A stretch of DNA of 64,000 bases, from positions 1 to 64,000 of the forward strand of contig PBEF01000022.1 in the NCBI GenBank assembly GCA_002717625.1, in the 5' to 3' direction. The first letter of the stretch is position 1, and every line of letters starts with the position of its first letter. The DNA is from Fidelibacterota bacterium (GTDB lineage: Bacteria > Fidelibacterota > Marinisomatia > SCGC-AAA003-L08 > D37C17). The notes under the pieces are model-generated. The model was not told the origin of the DNA. It searched no databases and worked only from the letters and a program-made list of their open reading frames with translations. Both the position numbers and the translations under genes were made by a program. Shown here one piece after another: positions 55,884 through 64,000 of the stretch.

Positions 55884-56126
55884 TCATAAAATGTCCATAA
55901 AACTGGTGGAATATGATAATTGCTTTTTTGTGATATTTAAATCAAATAATTCCTTACAGGATTCTATAATAGATTCAATATTGCCATTAACACGTTTGGC
56001 TTTTTTATTAAAATTTTTAATCGTTGATTTACAATACATCAATATATACTCTTGCTTATTCTTTCTTATCTCAATTTTTTTATCCCCAATGCGGGCTTTA
56101 AATAACTTTTCATACTTACTTTTCAT
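55884..56126 (-). CDS. Small basic hypothetical protein
   Basis: The protein is about 80 aa from the ATG at 56126 (the GTG at 56138 has no room for a ribosome-binding site). It is strongly basic (KSKYEKLFKARIGDKKIEIRK at the start) and helical towards the end (NIESIIESCKELFDLNITK). No family is recognised; DNA binding is possible from charge alone. The opposite strand has an equally long ORF but with a hydrophobic, mirror-image composition, so this strand is preferred. Confidence 0.45.
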   Translation of the reverse strand: MKSKYEKLFKARIGDKKIEIRKNKQEYILMYCKSTIKNFNKKAKRVNGNIESIIESCKELFDLNITKKQLSYSTSFMDIL

Positions 56127-56227
56127 ACTACTTAACACCTTTTAAAATTAATTATAACAACACTAATATATAGTGCAAAAACTATACCATTTGTCGACGG
56201 ATAGACAGGGTGGCAGGATTGGGTCTA

Positions 56228-56260
56228 TTTGGCAGTAAAATATGTGTAATAATTGCCAAA
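56228..56260. promoter_or_regulatory. Inverted repeat upstream of the 56280 gene
   Basis: TTTGGCA (56228-56234) and TGCCAAA (56254-56260) form a 7-bp inverted repeat with a 19-base spacer, ending 20 bp before the ATG. The layout fits a regulator site over the promoter; it could also be a weak hairpin in the leader. Confidence 0.4.
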
Positions 56261-56279
56261 TATTTTTGTAAATTAAAAT

Positions 56280-56693
56280 ATGTTTAAAAAACAAGATGAA
56301 GAATTTGATGATGGAATTATCTTTTTTGTGAGTGGTCTTCTAAAAATACTTTTTATGGTATTTGGAATCCCTATTGTTGGCTTCTTCTTCATGATGTGTT
56401 TTTATGATTTATCATTATTATTTGCCAACTCTGTATTGGCTTTTTTTATTACAGATTTTAAACCAGGACCATATTTATTTAAGGTTATGGTGTATGATGC
56501 ATTTTTTAAACCTGAGACTGCTATTACTCCTGTAATAATGGACTCTATCTGTCAAACTGCTTTGAAGGCAGGCACCCTCACTGATTCACTAGAATATATC
56601 TGTATCAGAAATCGAGAAGTACTTGATTCAATTAGAATACTTGATTCTACTTTATATGAAGCCTTTAAACAAGTTCCTCCCTTGAATAAGTAA
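56280..56693 (+). CDS. Hypothetical membrane protein of the element
   Basis: The 137-aa protein has an acidic N-terminus and two long hydrophobic segments (about residues 13-37 and 42-58), then a soluble C-terminal half with two Cys. No family is recognised. It is the only rightward gene besides the integrase inside the element and converges on the 99-aa gene with a 2-base gap. Confidence 0.55.
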   Translation: MFKKQDEEFDDGIIFFVSGLLKILFMVFGIPIVGFFFMMCFYDLSLLFANSVLAFFITDFKPGPYLFKVMVYDAFFKPETAITPVIMDSICQTALKAGTLTDSLEYICIRNREVLDSIRILDSTLYEAFKQVPPLNK

Positions 56694-56695
56694 TT

Positions 56696-56995
56696 TTATT
56701 TATCACTATTTTTTAGTAATGGGGCTAAATGAGCAGGCATATTATGTTTAATCAAAATGTCATTAAGCCTAGAAGTTTCAATCCAATAATAAGGATTACT
56801 ATCATGGAATTTGTAGTTATTATTACCCAAATCATATATTTGCCCTGTTTTAGTATCAATCATTTTGCTATTATTATTACTATCGCTCCAAGCTTGATAT
56901 CTACCTATCTTAATATCATTGCTTGTTGCTCCAATAAATAAGAACAAGCAAGTTGTTGCAAGTACACCTATTAAAAATGATTTAAAATCTTTCAT
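56696..56995 (-). CDS. Small exported protein, paralogue A
   Basis: The 99-aa protein has an N-terminal hydrophobic segment (MKDFKSFLIGVLATTCLFLF) that is nearly identical to that of the 108-aa protein at 57227-57553, while the rest differs (a DTKTGQIYDL motif recalls its LDKQTGSFW). AAAGGAG precedes the ATG. It is probably membrane-anchored or secreted, function unknown. The near-identity is also at DNA level, over about 74 bp. Confidence 0.65.
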   Translation of the reverse strand: MKDFKSFLIGVLATTCLFLFIGATSNDIKIGRYQAWSDSNNNSKMIDTKTGQIYDLGNNNYKFHDSNPYYWIETSRLNDILIKHNMPAHLAPLLKNSDK

Positions 56996-57031
56996 TATTT
57001 CTCCTTTTCTTTAACTTTGTTTATTCGTCAC

Positions 57032-57202
57032 TTAAGCTCCTACTATAAGTGCGATACCTAATAGAATCATACCAATTCCATATATAACTCCAAATGATGC
57101 ACTGTTCATCCAATCAAATCCGTAGTCAGATTGCATATCTCTGCTCCATATAGATATTACGCCAAATGCTATTGCTCCTAATCCTATAAGTATCTTTACC
57201 AT
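57032..57202 (-). CDS. 56-aa membrane protein between the paralogues
   Basis: This short ORF encodes two hydrophobic segments (VKILIGLGAIAFGVISIW and FGVIYGIGMILLGIALIVGA) joined by a short polar loop (SRDMQSDYGFDWMN). TAGGAG lies before the ATG at 57202 with good spacing. It sits between, and on the same strand as, the two paralogous exported proteins, so a small operon is likely. Function is unknown. Confidence 0.6.
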   Translation of the reverse strand: MVKILIGLGAIAFGVISIWSRDMQSDYGFDWMNSASFGVIYGIGMILLGIALIVGA

Positions 57203-57226
57203 ATCTATCTCCTAGCTTATTTGTCA

Positions 57227-57553
57227 TTATTTTTTATTCTTTTCTAAATGTTTATTTAGTGCTTCTTGCCCACTTTCAAAAACAGCTGTGATAGATGGGT
57301 TATCAGATACTACATCACATTTAAGCCAATGTGTTTCCTTTGATTTTTTATCAAGTGGAGTGTTTACCCAAAATGAACCTGTTTGTTTATCAAGTAATCT
57401 TCCATTAAAACTATAACTCCCTTGTCCACCTATATTTTCATAAATCCATTCATATCTATCATTATCATTTGCATTTGATGTTGTTGCTCCAATAAATAAG
57501 AACAAGCAAGTTGTTGCAAATACACCTATTAACATTGATTTAAAATCTTTCAT
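57227..57553 (-). CDS. Small exported protein, paralogue B
   Basis: The 108-aa protein shares the export segment MKDFKSMLIGVFATTCLFLF with paralogue A. Its mature part is different and hydrophilic, with a Trp/Tyr-rich DRYEWIYENIGGQGSYSFNG region and one Cys. TAGGAGG precedes the ATG. It is first in a three-gene leftward group and may form an envelope-modifying set with the 56-aa protein. Confidence 0.65.
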   Translation of the reverse strand: MKDFKSMLIGVFATTCLFLFIGATTSNANDNDRYEWIYENIGGQGSYSFNGRLLDKQTGSFWVNTPLDKKSKETHWLKCDVVSDNPSITAVFESGQEALNKHLEKNKK

Positions 57554-57777
57554 TTTATCCTCCTAAGGTTAGTTAAACCAATTTACAAAAAATTTTTAAA
57601 AAATAATATTAGAATGGGTGCTTGTCATATAATATAGGATGCACCCCCTTGCTTTAAGGGGTATGGGGGTTGGATTTGGTTGAAAATTTGATATTATATT
57701 GCTAAGTTCTCAGTGACGTATCAGTGACGTTTTTCGTCACTTTGAAGCTTTTTTAACATAAAATACACTATTACGCC
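57554..57777. promoter_or_regulatory. Right-end control region with arm-type repeats
   Basis: This noncoding stretch contains a possible hairpin, GGGTGC (57618-57623 region) with GCACCC about 18 bases later, flanking TATAATATA. It also holds CAGTGACGTATCAGTGACG at 57711-57729, matching 47986-48004 at the other end. GTGACG (57724-57729) with CGTCAC (57735-57740) makes a short palindrome with a T5 loop. Probably integrase/excisionase arm sites plus the promoter of the small-protein operon. Confidence 0.5.
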
Positions 57778-57889
<112 letters not shown>

Positions 57890-57964
57890 AACAATTTTCA
57901 CATAAAAAAACTAATTAAATTTATTAATTTTATTAGTATAACATATAGTAAAAATAATTTTAAT

Positions 57965-58579
57965 GTGAAAATAGTTATTGCAACCCATAATAAAGATAAA
58001 TTTAAAGAACTGCATCATGGTCTTCTATCATTGAATGTTAAATTGATAAGTTTATATGATTTTCCTGAAATCGGAGAAATAATAGAAGATGGAAAAACTT
58101 TAAAAGATAATGCTCTTATTAAAGCAAGAACTGTTCATAAAATTACATCTTTGCCTGCTATTTCAGATGATACTGGTTTAGAAGTTGATGCACTTAATGG
58201 AGATCCTGGAGTATTTACAGCTCGTTATGCTGGTGAGGGTTGTACTTATTTAGATAATGTAAATAAAATGTTGAAAGAGATGAAAAATGTTCCTAATCAA
58301 AATAGAGGAGCAACTTTTAAAACTGTTATGGCATATGTTGATGATAATATGGAACTTACTTCCGAGGGAATCGTACAAGGCACTGTAACGCGAACAAAGA
58401 AAGGTGTTGCAGGGTTTGGGTATGATCCCATATTTTATGTACCTGATACAGGAAAAACATTTGCTGAAATGGAAATAGAAGAAAAAAATTTAGTATCACA
58501 CCGAAGTAGAGCTATTAAGGCTTTAAGAGCTGACTTAGCAACCTATTTTAACGCCTCTAACATAAAGGAGAATGCCTAG
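57965..58579 (+). CDS. rdgB: XTP/dITP diphosphatase (RdgB/HAM1 family)
   Basis: This 204-aa enzyme hydrolyses non-canonical purine NTPs (ITP, XTP) to prevent their incorporation. The motif IVIATHNKDKFKEL at the N-terminus, AISDDTGLEVDALNGDPGVFTARYAG (catalytic and metal-binding Asp pair), GFGYDPIFYVPDTGKTFAEM and SHRSRAIKAL are all canonical. The start is GTG at 57965; the overlapping ATG at 57963 is out of frame. A possible SprA-like gene start follows 15 bp after its stop. Confidence 0.95.
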   Translation: MKIVIATHNKDKFKELHHGLLSLNVKLISLYDFPEIGEIIEDGKTLKDNALIKARTVHKITSLPAISDDTGLEVDALNGDPGVFTARYAGEGCTYLDNVNKMLKEMKNVPNQNRGATFKTVMAYVDDNMELTSEGIVQGTVTRTKKGVAGFGYDPIFYVPDTGKTFAEMEIEEKNLVSHRSRAIKALRADLATYFNASNIKENA

Positions 58580-58594
58580 CGAACAACTGCTAAG

Positions 58595-61500
58595 GTGAAG
58601 GTTAATTATAATAAAATCAAACTCAAAGTATTATTAATACTTTATATCCTATTATCTGTTAATAATTTATTATTAGCACAGGATTCTTCTATAGATATCC
58701 CTGGTTGTCGTAATCCTTTAGCACTGAATTATAATTCTGAGGCAACAGTTGATGATGGTTCTTGTGAATTCCCTAAAGCTAAGGGATGTAAGGATCCTGA
58801 AGCTTGTAATTATGAACCTACAGCTCAAGTTAATGATAGAAATAGTTGTCAATATTTAGATAATTGTGGAGTTTGTGATTCTGATCCTGATAATGATTGT
58901 GTTAAAGATTGTAAAGGAAATTGGGGTGGTTCTGCAATAGAAGATTGCGCTGGTATTTGTGATGGTAATACAATTTTAGATTGTTCTGGAGAATGTGGTG
59001 GTAAAATGGTAGAAGATTGTTCTGGAGAATGTGGTGGAGGTGCAATTAAGGATTGTGCTGGTATTTGTAATGGAGATTCACAAAAAGATGAATGTGGTAT
59101 TTGTAATGGCCCCGGAAAAATTTATGAATGTGGATGTGAAAATATTAAATCAGGTGAATGTGATTGCGATGGTAATGTATTAGATTGTAATGGTGATTGT
59201 GATGGAAATTCAAAACTAGATAATTGCGGTGTATGTGATGCAGATAGCAGTAATGATTGTATCCAAAATTGTAATGGGGACTGGGGTGATAATAGTTATG
59301 TTATAGATGATGATGGGAATTGTTGTAAAACAGATAATCAGCAGGTTTGGTATATTGATGCTGATTCTGATGGATTAGGAGAGATAGCTGAAACAAAGAA
59401 TATATGTTTTGGCTTTTCTGGCCCTAAGGGATTTGTTTTAAATAATTTAGATTGTTATGATGAATTAGGAACTCCTGCATATACAGATGCCTGTGGAGTA
59501 TGTAATCCTGATACTATTAATGAATCTTGTACGGGTTGCATGAATCCTTTAGCACTTAATTTTAATGATGATTGTTATTATTATTCAGGTGATGTGCTTC
59601 CATCACAGGCAATTAATGAATGCTTATTTGAAGATAATAGTTGCTATTTTGATTATTTTGAATGCTGTAATGATCCTACGGCCATTAACTATAGAGAGGA
59701 TTGTAATTTTTATAATCAGGAAGTATGCTTTTATGGATTCAACATAGAATCAAATCAAAGCATAGTTAATAGATTTAATAAATTATATGAACATTCAATT
59801 GAATTTAATCAAGTTAGATTTTTGAATCTATTTTCATTTTTAGAAAAAGACCAAAATACTAATTATAATAAGTTGATTAAAGATCCTGTTAATAGATATA
59901 ATTTATTAGCTAATAATGAATATCTATTTAATACAAACACATATTTTTTTAACCCTAAAAAGTTATTAAAAAATAAGCCATTTTATAGAGAGATGAAATT
60001 AGGTGTTGATAATAATACCTTCTTAATAAAAGAATATTATAAAATAGATTTAGAAAATCTAAATGATCAGCTAGTAAGTATTCCAACAGGTGTTAGAATT
60101 AGTGATTATTTTAAGGTTATGTTGTATAAAATGGAATCTTTTTTATTTAGGGAATATATTATTAATAGTTATGTTTCACCTTCAACAGATTTAGGTCCAT
60201 CTAGCGGTATTGTGTTGTATAGTAATGACTTTTTTTCAATTGAGCTTAAAGGATCTATTACTATTTCTGGTTCTTTAAGCTATACTAAGCAAGATCAAGA
60301 TATGTATAGTCAAAACAATGATGATTTTAATTTAAATATTAATCAAACTCAACAATTCACATTAAGTGCAGAGATTGGTGATAGATTATCAATTACAGCT
60401 AATCAAAATTCACAATCTGATTTTGAATGGGAAAATGCACTTAAAATAATGTATAAAGGTTATGAAAATGAAGTTATAAAAGAATTATCTATTGGTAATA
60501 TTAATTTATCTCTTGCACATGGAACATTAGCATCCGTTTCAGGTGGGAGTAGTGGTTTGTTTGGAGTAAAATTAGTTACTCAATTTGGTCCTTTAACTAT
60601 ATCTTCTGTTATAGGTAGAGAAAAAGCAATTAAAAATTCTAAAAGTTTTGAAAGTGGAGGTAATAGCACTAATGCTCATATTATTAATGATTATAATTTT
60701 ATACGTAATAAATATTTTTTCATAGATACAAAGTTTAAAAAAGAATTTTACCCTTTTACGCAAAACAATACATTTTCTCCTATTGATAATTCATCATATG
60801 ATATAAAAGATATTATTCTATTTAAGAAAAAGAGTATAGGTACAGTTTATGAAGAGGGTCTAGAAGCTGGAGTTGCTTATATTGATATGGCAATTGATGA
60901 TATTAATAGTGATGATAATACTGAAATAGGATCATGGTCTCAATTAATTGAGGATACAGATTATAGAATTAATAGGCAGCTTGGAGTTATAACATTATTA
61001 GGTAGTAATACATCTGAGTATATTGCAGCTCACTATACAATAATTAATAATAATCCCAATCATGAAGATTACGGTAATATACAAAGCAGTGGTACAAGAG
61101 TATTATTTGATGAATGTCTAAGGGATGATAATAATTGCTGTGCATTAATAGATAATGGTTATTGTCATCAAATTGATGGATCTAATTACCAGCCTGGAAT
61201 TGATTATATAGAAAATAATTTACAGGAACATTTTCAGGGTCAAGATGAATGTTTAATACAAGATGAATCAGGACAAGATATATGTGATAATAACGATTTT
61301 TCATTATCAAATGATTTAGATTATAAAGAAAATAATGGAGATGAAGGTTATCAGAATACAGTTTTACATTTAAAGTTAATAAAAGATGGTTCTCAAAATT
61401 CTTCATCTAAAACATGGCATTTGATGCTTAAAAATATTTATTCTTTAGGAGCATATGATATTGATAGAAGTTCATTGACAGTTGATATCGTTTATACTTC

Positions 61501-64000
61501 AAGTAATTCAGGTACAGATATTATAAGTTCAAATGGAAATTCTTTTTTAAATATTTTTGGTTTAGACTCTAAAAATGAAAGTGGTGTTGAAACTCCAGGT
61601 GGAGATGGAAATATAGATACAGATAATAGTTGGATTGTTAATTTGCAGGAAGGAGAAATTTGGTTTCCATTTCATATGCCGTTTGCTTATAATGATCCTA
61701 ATGAGCCATTTGAAGAAGATGTGACAATTAATTTTTCAAATGGAGGTCAAGAGGTTTTTAATAGATATTGGGGTAATACTCACCCTGATTTAGAAAATGT
61801 GTTTCAAGCTGATTTATCTGGTTTATCTAATGATGAGTCTATGATATATGATAGCTATACTGATGGTCCTGCAATGTATTATGATAATTTAACTTCATCG
61901 GCTACAAATGGTGAAACTAGATTTGCTATACATGTACAACATGCATCTAGTTCTTCAACACTTTCATTGGGTTTTATGGTTATTGAGAATAGTGAAACTG
62001 TTTTACTGAATGGTACAACGCGTTTAATAAAGGGTAGTGATTATTCAATCGATTATTTTTCAGGTAATTTAACATTATTATCTGAAAGAGCAACAGATCC
62101 ATCTGCAGAAATAACTATTACTTATGATCAAAATGAACTTGTGTCCTTTGACCAAAAGGTTTTGGTTGGTAGCTATATGGAGTATAAGATCAATGATTTT
62201 ACTGATATTTATGGTGGATTATATTATTATTCTCAAACATTAGCTGAAGAGAAAGTTGATGTTGGTTATGAACCTATGGAAAATATTTTATGGCATATTG
62301 GAGCAAATTATCAGAAAGATTTTAAAGAATTAACTAATAGAATAAACGAAAATACTAATTTTAGTTTTCAAAAAAATATAAGTTTTAAAATTGGTACAGA
62401 ATTTGCGCAAGTCTTTCCTAATCCTAATCCATTAGGTAAAGCATATATAGATGATTTTGAAGCATCTGAGGTAATAACAACTATTGATCCTAATCGTTAT
62501 GATTGGAAGATATCTGCTCCACCATCAAGGCAAGATATGCATATTAAGAATCGAGTTGATATGTATTATTATAATCCCTTTAAAAATTTTGGCGAGGTTC
62601 AAACAAATGATATTTGGCCTAATATAGAAGTAACAACAACTGCTAATAATCAAACAACTAGAACTCTATGGATTGAGCTTGATCAAGGTTCTCCTGATTA
62701 TTTAACAGATTTTTGTACGGATTATACATCAATTAATCAGTGCAATGAATTAGAAGGGTGCGTTTTTGATGAAGAGAATGGATGCTATAAAAAAGATGGT
62801 TTTACTTATTGGAATGGAATTACATATACATTAAATAAAATGGATTGGGATCAAACAAAAAATAAATATGTAGATATTTGGATGAATGTAGATGTAGGTG
62901 ATGAGTTAGAATTTCATATTGATTTAGGAGTTATAAGTGAAGATATAAATTTATCTTCTAATTTAGATAGTGAAGATATTCCAGTTCTTGGAATTGAAGG
63001 TAATGGTATATTAGAACAAGGAGAGGATGTTGGCCTTGATGGGTGTGAAGATATTTATGAGGATGGTTGGGGAGGATGTTTGGGATCAAGCACATATTGC
63101 GAGAGTGATAATGTTAATAATTATATTATAAATCCTGATTGTTCATTAGGAAGTGATATTGATCCTAATAGAGATAATTATTATTATGATAATGATGGTG
63201 AGTATAGCTATAGTACTAGTGAAAATGGTTCGATAAATGGAACAGAAAATAATGGTTCGGTAAATAGAAACCCTGATACTGAAGATTTGAATGGGAATAA
63301 TTCTATGAATAATACTAATAAATATTTTACAGTTAAGTTTAATCCAAATGAACATATATATAATTATGCTTGTGAAATTGATCCTGTTTGTAATGCTCCT
63401 GAGCAATCTTACGTTGAGCTTGAAAGTGGTGCAGGAAATGCATGGAAGCTATATAGAATTCCTATTATAGATTTTGAAGATAATATTCCAAACACTGAAT
63501 CCGGTGTTAATACGGGATCAGTTGGGAATCCTTCATTATCTGAAATTAAACAAATGAGAATTTGGTTATCTACAACAAATTTATCTGTATTAAATAAAGT
63601 TAAGATAGCAAAAATAGAAATTGTTGGTAATGAATGGCAAGAGTTAGGTTTAGCAAATAGTGATGAAATTGGTAATATTGGATATAATGGTGTATATCTA
63701 GATTCAGAAGAAGAGCTGTTATCTACAGATGATATCTCAATCGAAGTTGTAAATAATGAAGAAGATTCAAATTATATTTCTCCGTCTGGGGTATTTGGTG
63801 AATATGATGAATATCAAGGAAGGTTTACAAAAGAGCAGGCTCTATCAATTAATTTCTCAGAAAATGGAATAGGTGAAAATGAAAGCTATTTTATTAATAA
63901 AGTAACTGGATATAGTACCATGGATAATGAAAAAAGAAATAGCTTCTTTACATATAAAAACTTAGAAATGTTTGTTAAAGGAAGTGCTGCCTTTGCAGAT
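58595..64000 (+). CDS. sprA: SprA-like type IX secretion outer-membrane translocon, 3' end outside window
   Basis: An open frame runs from a GTG at 58595 (GGTGAAGG context) to the window edge, at least 1802 codons. A signal peptide (to about residue 32) leads into about 350 residues of Cys-rich modules: GCRNPLALNYN/DDGSC at the start, many DCSGECGG-type repeats, then a second GCMNPLALNFN near residue 313. From about residue 390 the sequence matches SprA/Sov (SAEIGDRLSITANQNSQSDF, SLAHGTLASVSGGSSGLFGVK). A C-x8-C-x5-C-x7-C unit lies at 62713-62785. The Cys-rich extension is unusual for SprA. Confidence 0.85.
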   Translation, partial: MKVNYNKIKLKVLLILYILLSVNNLLLAQDSSIDIPGCRNPLALNYNSEATVDDGSCEFPKAKGCKDPEACNYEPTAQVNDRNSCQYLDNCGVCDSDPDNDCVKDCKGNWGGSAIEDCAGICDGNTILDCSGECGGKMVEDCSGECGGGAIKDCAGICNGDSQKDECGICNGPGKIYECGCENIKSGECDCDGNVLDCNGDCDGNSKLDNCGVCDADSSNDCIQNCNGDWGDNSYVIDDDGNCCKTDNQQVWYIDADSDGLGEIAETKNICFGFSGPKGFVLNNLDCYDELGTPAYTDACGVCNPDTINESCTGCMNPLALNFNDDCYYYSGDVLPSQAINECLFEDNSCYFDYFECCNDPTAINYREDCNFYNQEVCFYGFNIESNQSIVNRFNKLYEHSIEFNQVRFLNLFSFLEKDQNTNYNKLIKDPVNRYNLLANNEYLFNTNTYFFNPKKLLKNKPFYREMKLGVDNNTFLIKEYYKIDLENLNDQLVSIPTGVRISDYFKVMLYKMESFLFREYIINSYVSPSTDLGPSSGIVLYSNDFFSIELKGSITISGSLSYTKQDQDMYSQNNDDFNLNINQTQQFTLSAEIGDRLSITANQNSQSDFEWENALKIMYKGYENEVIKELSIGNINLSLAHGTLASVSGGSSGLFGVKLVTQFGPLTISSVIGREKAIKNSKSFESGGNSTNAHIINDYNFIRNKYFFIDTKFKKEFYPFTQNNTFSPIDNSSYDIKDIILFKKKSIGTVYEEGLEAGVAYIDMAIDDINSDDNTEIGSWSQLIEDTDYRINRQLGVITLLGSNTSEYIAAHYTIINNNPNHEDYGNIQSSGTRVLFDECLRDDNNCCALIDNGYCHQIDGSNYQPGIDYIENNLQEHFQGQDECLIQDESGQDICDNNDFSLSNDLDYKENNGDEGYQNTVLHLKLIKDGSQNSSSKTWHLMLKNIYSLGAYDIDRSSLTVDIVYTSSNSGTDIISSNGNSFLNIFGLDSKNESGVETPGGDGNIDTDNSWIVNLQEGEIWFPFHMPFAYNDPNEPFEEDVTINFSNGGQEVFNRYWGNTHPDLENVFQADLSGLSNDESMIYDSYTDGPAMYYDNLTSSATNGETRFAIHVQHASSSSTLSLGFMVIENSETVLLNGTTRLIKGSDYSIDYFSGNLTLLSERATDPSAEITITYDQNELVSFDQKVLVGSYMEYKINDFTDIYGGLYYYSQTLAEEKVDVGYEPMENILWHIGANYQKDFKELTNRINENTNFSFQKNISFKIGTEFAQVFPNPNPLGKAYIDDFEASEVITTIDPNRYDWKISAPPSRQDMHIKNRVDMYYYNPFKNFGEVQTNDIWPNIEVTTTANNQTTRTLWIELDQGSPDYLTDFCTDYTSINQCNELEGCVFDEENGCYKKDGFTYWNGITYTLNKMDWDQTKNKYVDIWMNVDVGDELEFHIDLGVISEDINLSSNLDSEDIPVLGIEGNGILEQGEDVGLDGCEDIYEDGWGGCLGSSTYCESDNVNNYIINPDCSLGSDIDPNRDNYYYDNDGEYSYSTSENGSINGTENNGSVNRNPDTEDLNGNNSMNNTNKYFTVKFNPNEHIYNYACEIDPVCNAPEQSYVELESGAGNAWKLYRIPIIDFEDNIPNTESGVNTGSVGNPSLSEIKQMRIWLSTTNLSVLNKVKIAKIEIVGNEWQELGLANSDEIGNIGYNGVYLDSEEELLSTDDISIEVVNNEEDSNYISPSGVFGEYDEYQGRFTKEQALSINFSENGIGENESYFINKVTGYSTMDNEKRNSFFTYKNLEMFVKGSAAFAD

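Noticed and set aside
55891-56145. Rightward 84-aa ORF antisense to the small basic gene
   Set aside because: It is the mirror of the minus-strand ORF, with a composition dominated by Leu, Ile, Phe and Ser and no ribosome-binding site. The minus-strand reading is basic and better patterned.
56696-57553. Paralogous small proteins as a toxin-antitoxin or lysis cassette
   Set aside because: Neither mature part has a recognisable toxin or antitoxin motif, and three same-strand exported proteins do not match a toxin-antitoxin layout.

Overview
The window is a low-G+C stretch of a marine Gram-negative chromosome. It fits the Candidatus Marinimicrobia (SAR406) / Fibrobacterota-Chlorobiota-Bacteroidota (FCB) part of the tree. 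The reasons are a SprA-type outer-membrane translocon of the type IX secretion system, several outer-membrane beta-barrels, menaquinone genes, and secreted proteins that end in dockerin-like calcium-binding repeats with no cellulosome in sight. Cys-rich extracellular segments recur, and many genes lack a clear Shine-Dalgarno sequence. The lineage is an inference from gene content, not from a marker gene.

Layout. 1-22.6 kb is core and surface metabolism: a porin-like barrel, a dicarboxylate symporter, menaquinone genes (menD, an isochorismate synthase, ubiE/menG), htpG, a secreted lysyl-endopeptidase-like protease, an outer-membrane TonB-receptor-like protein, MATE and EamA transporters, two class V aminotransferases and mutM. 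22.6-26.4 kb is a compact regulon around a MerR/CarH-like regulator: two uncharacterised genes, a lipocalin, an SRPBCC-like protein and a DUF523-DUF1722 protein. This gene set resembles the light/oxidative-stress clusters of LitR/CarH regulators, but the regulator has lost the cobalamin ligands, and three operator-like sites with a 9-bp period sit in front of its targets. 26.5-34 kb holds transporters, a PNGase F-like secreted protein and an operon of DUF962, PAF-acetylhydrolase-like, Cys-rich lipoprotein, glyoxalase-fold and PNPOx-fold genes. 34-39.4 kb is a tight sugar operon: SDR, MFS, membrane-anchored GH1, nucleotidyltransferase and galactokinase. 39.5-47.4 kb holds a Met/Cys-repeat propeller protein, a PhoX-like phosphatase, the glyoxylate shunt (aceB-aceA), a steroid-5-alpha-reductase-like protein and SixA.

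47978-57881 is a 9.9-kb integrative element in a tRNA-Phe(GAA) gene, bounded by 104-bp direct repeats (two mismatches). Its integrase lies at one end and arm-type GTGACG repeats lie at both ends. Most of it is one leftward gene train: an XRE regulator, a DUF1281/YubB-like protein, a 48-aa membrane peptide, a zinc-ribbon protein, a Cas4/AddB-like Fe-S nuclease, an Mrr-nuclease/helicase fusion with five C-terminal repeats, and a 136-aa protein. It looks like a candidate defence or DNA-processing system. A 0.5-kb noncoding segment with 11-bp iterons and palindromes lies upstream of the regulator.

After the element come rdgB and a very large SprA-like gene that runs off the right edge. The most novel signals are the element's nuclease-helicase operon, the degenerate CarH-like regulon, and a Cys micro-domain (about C-x8-C-x5-C-x6-C) scattered through at least four otherwise unrelated extracellular proteins.
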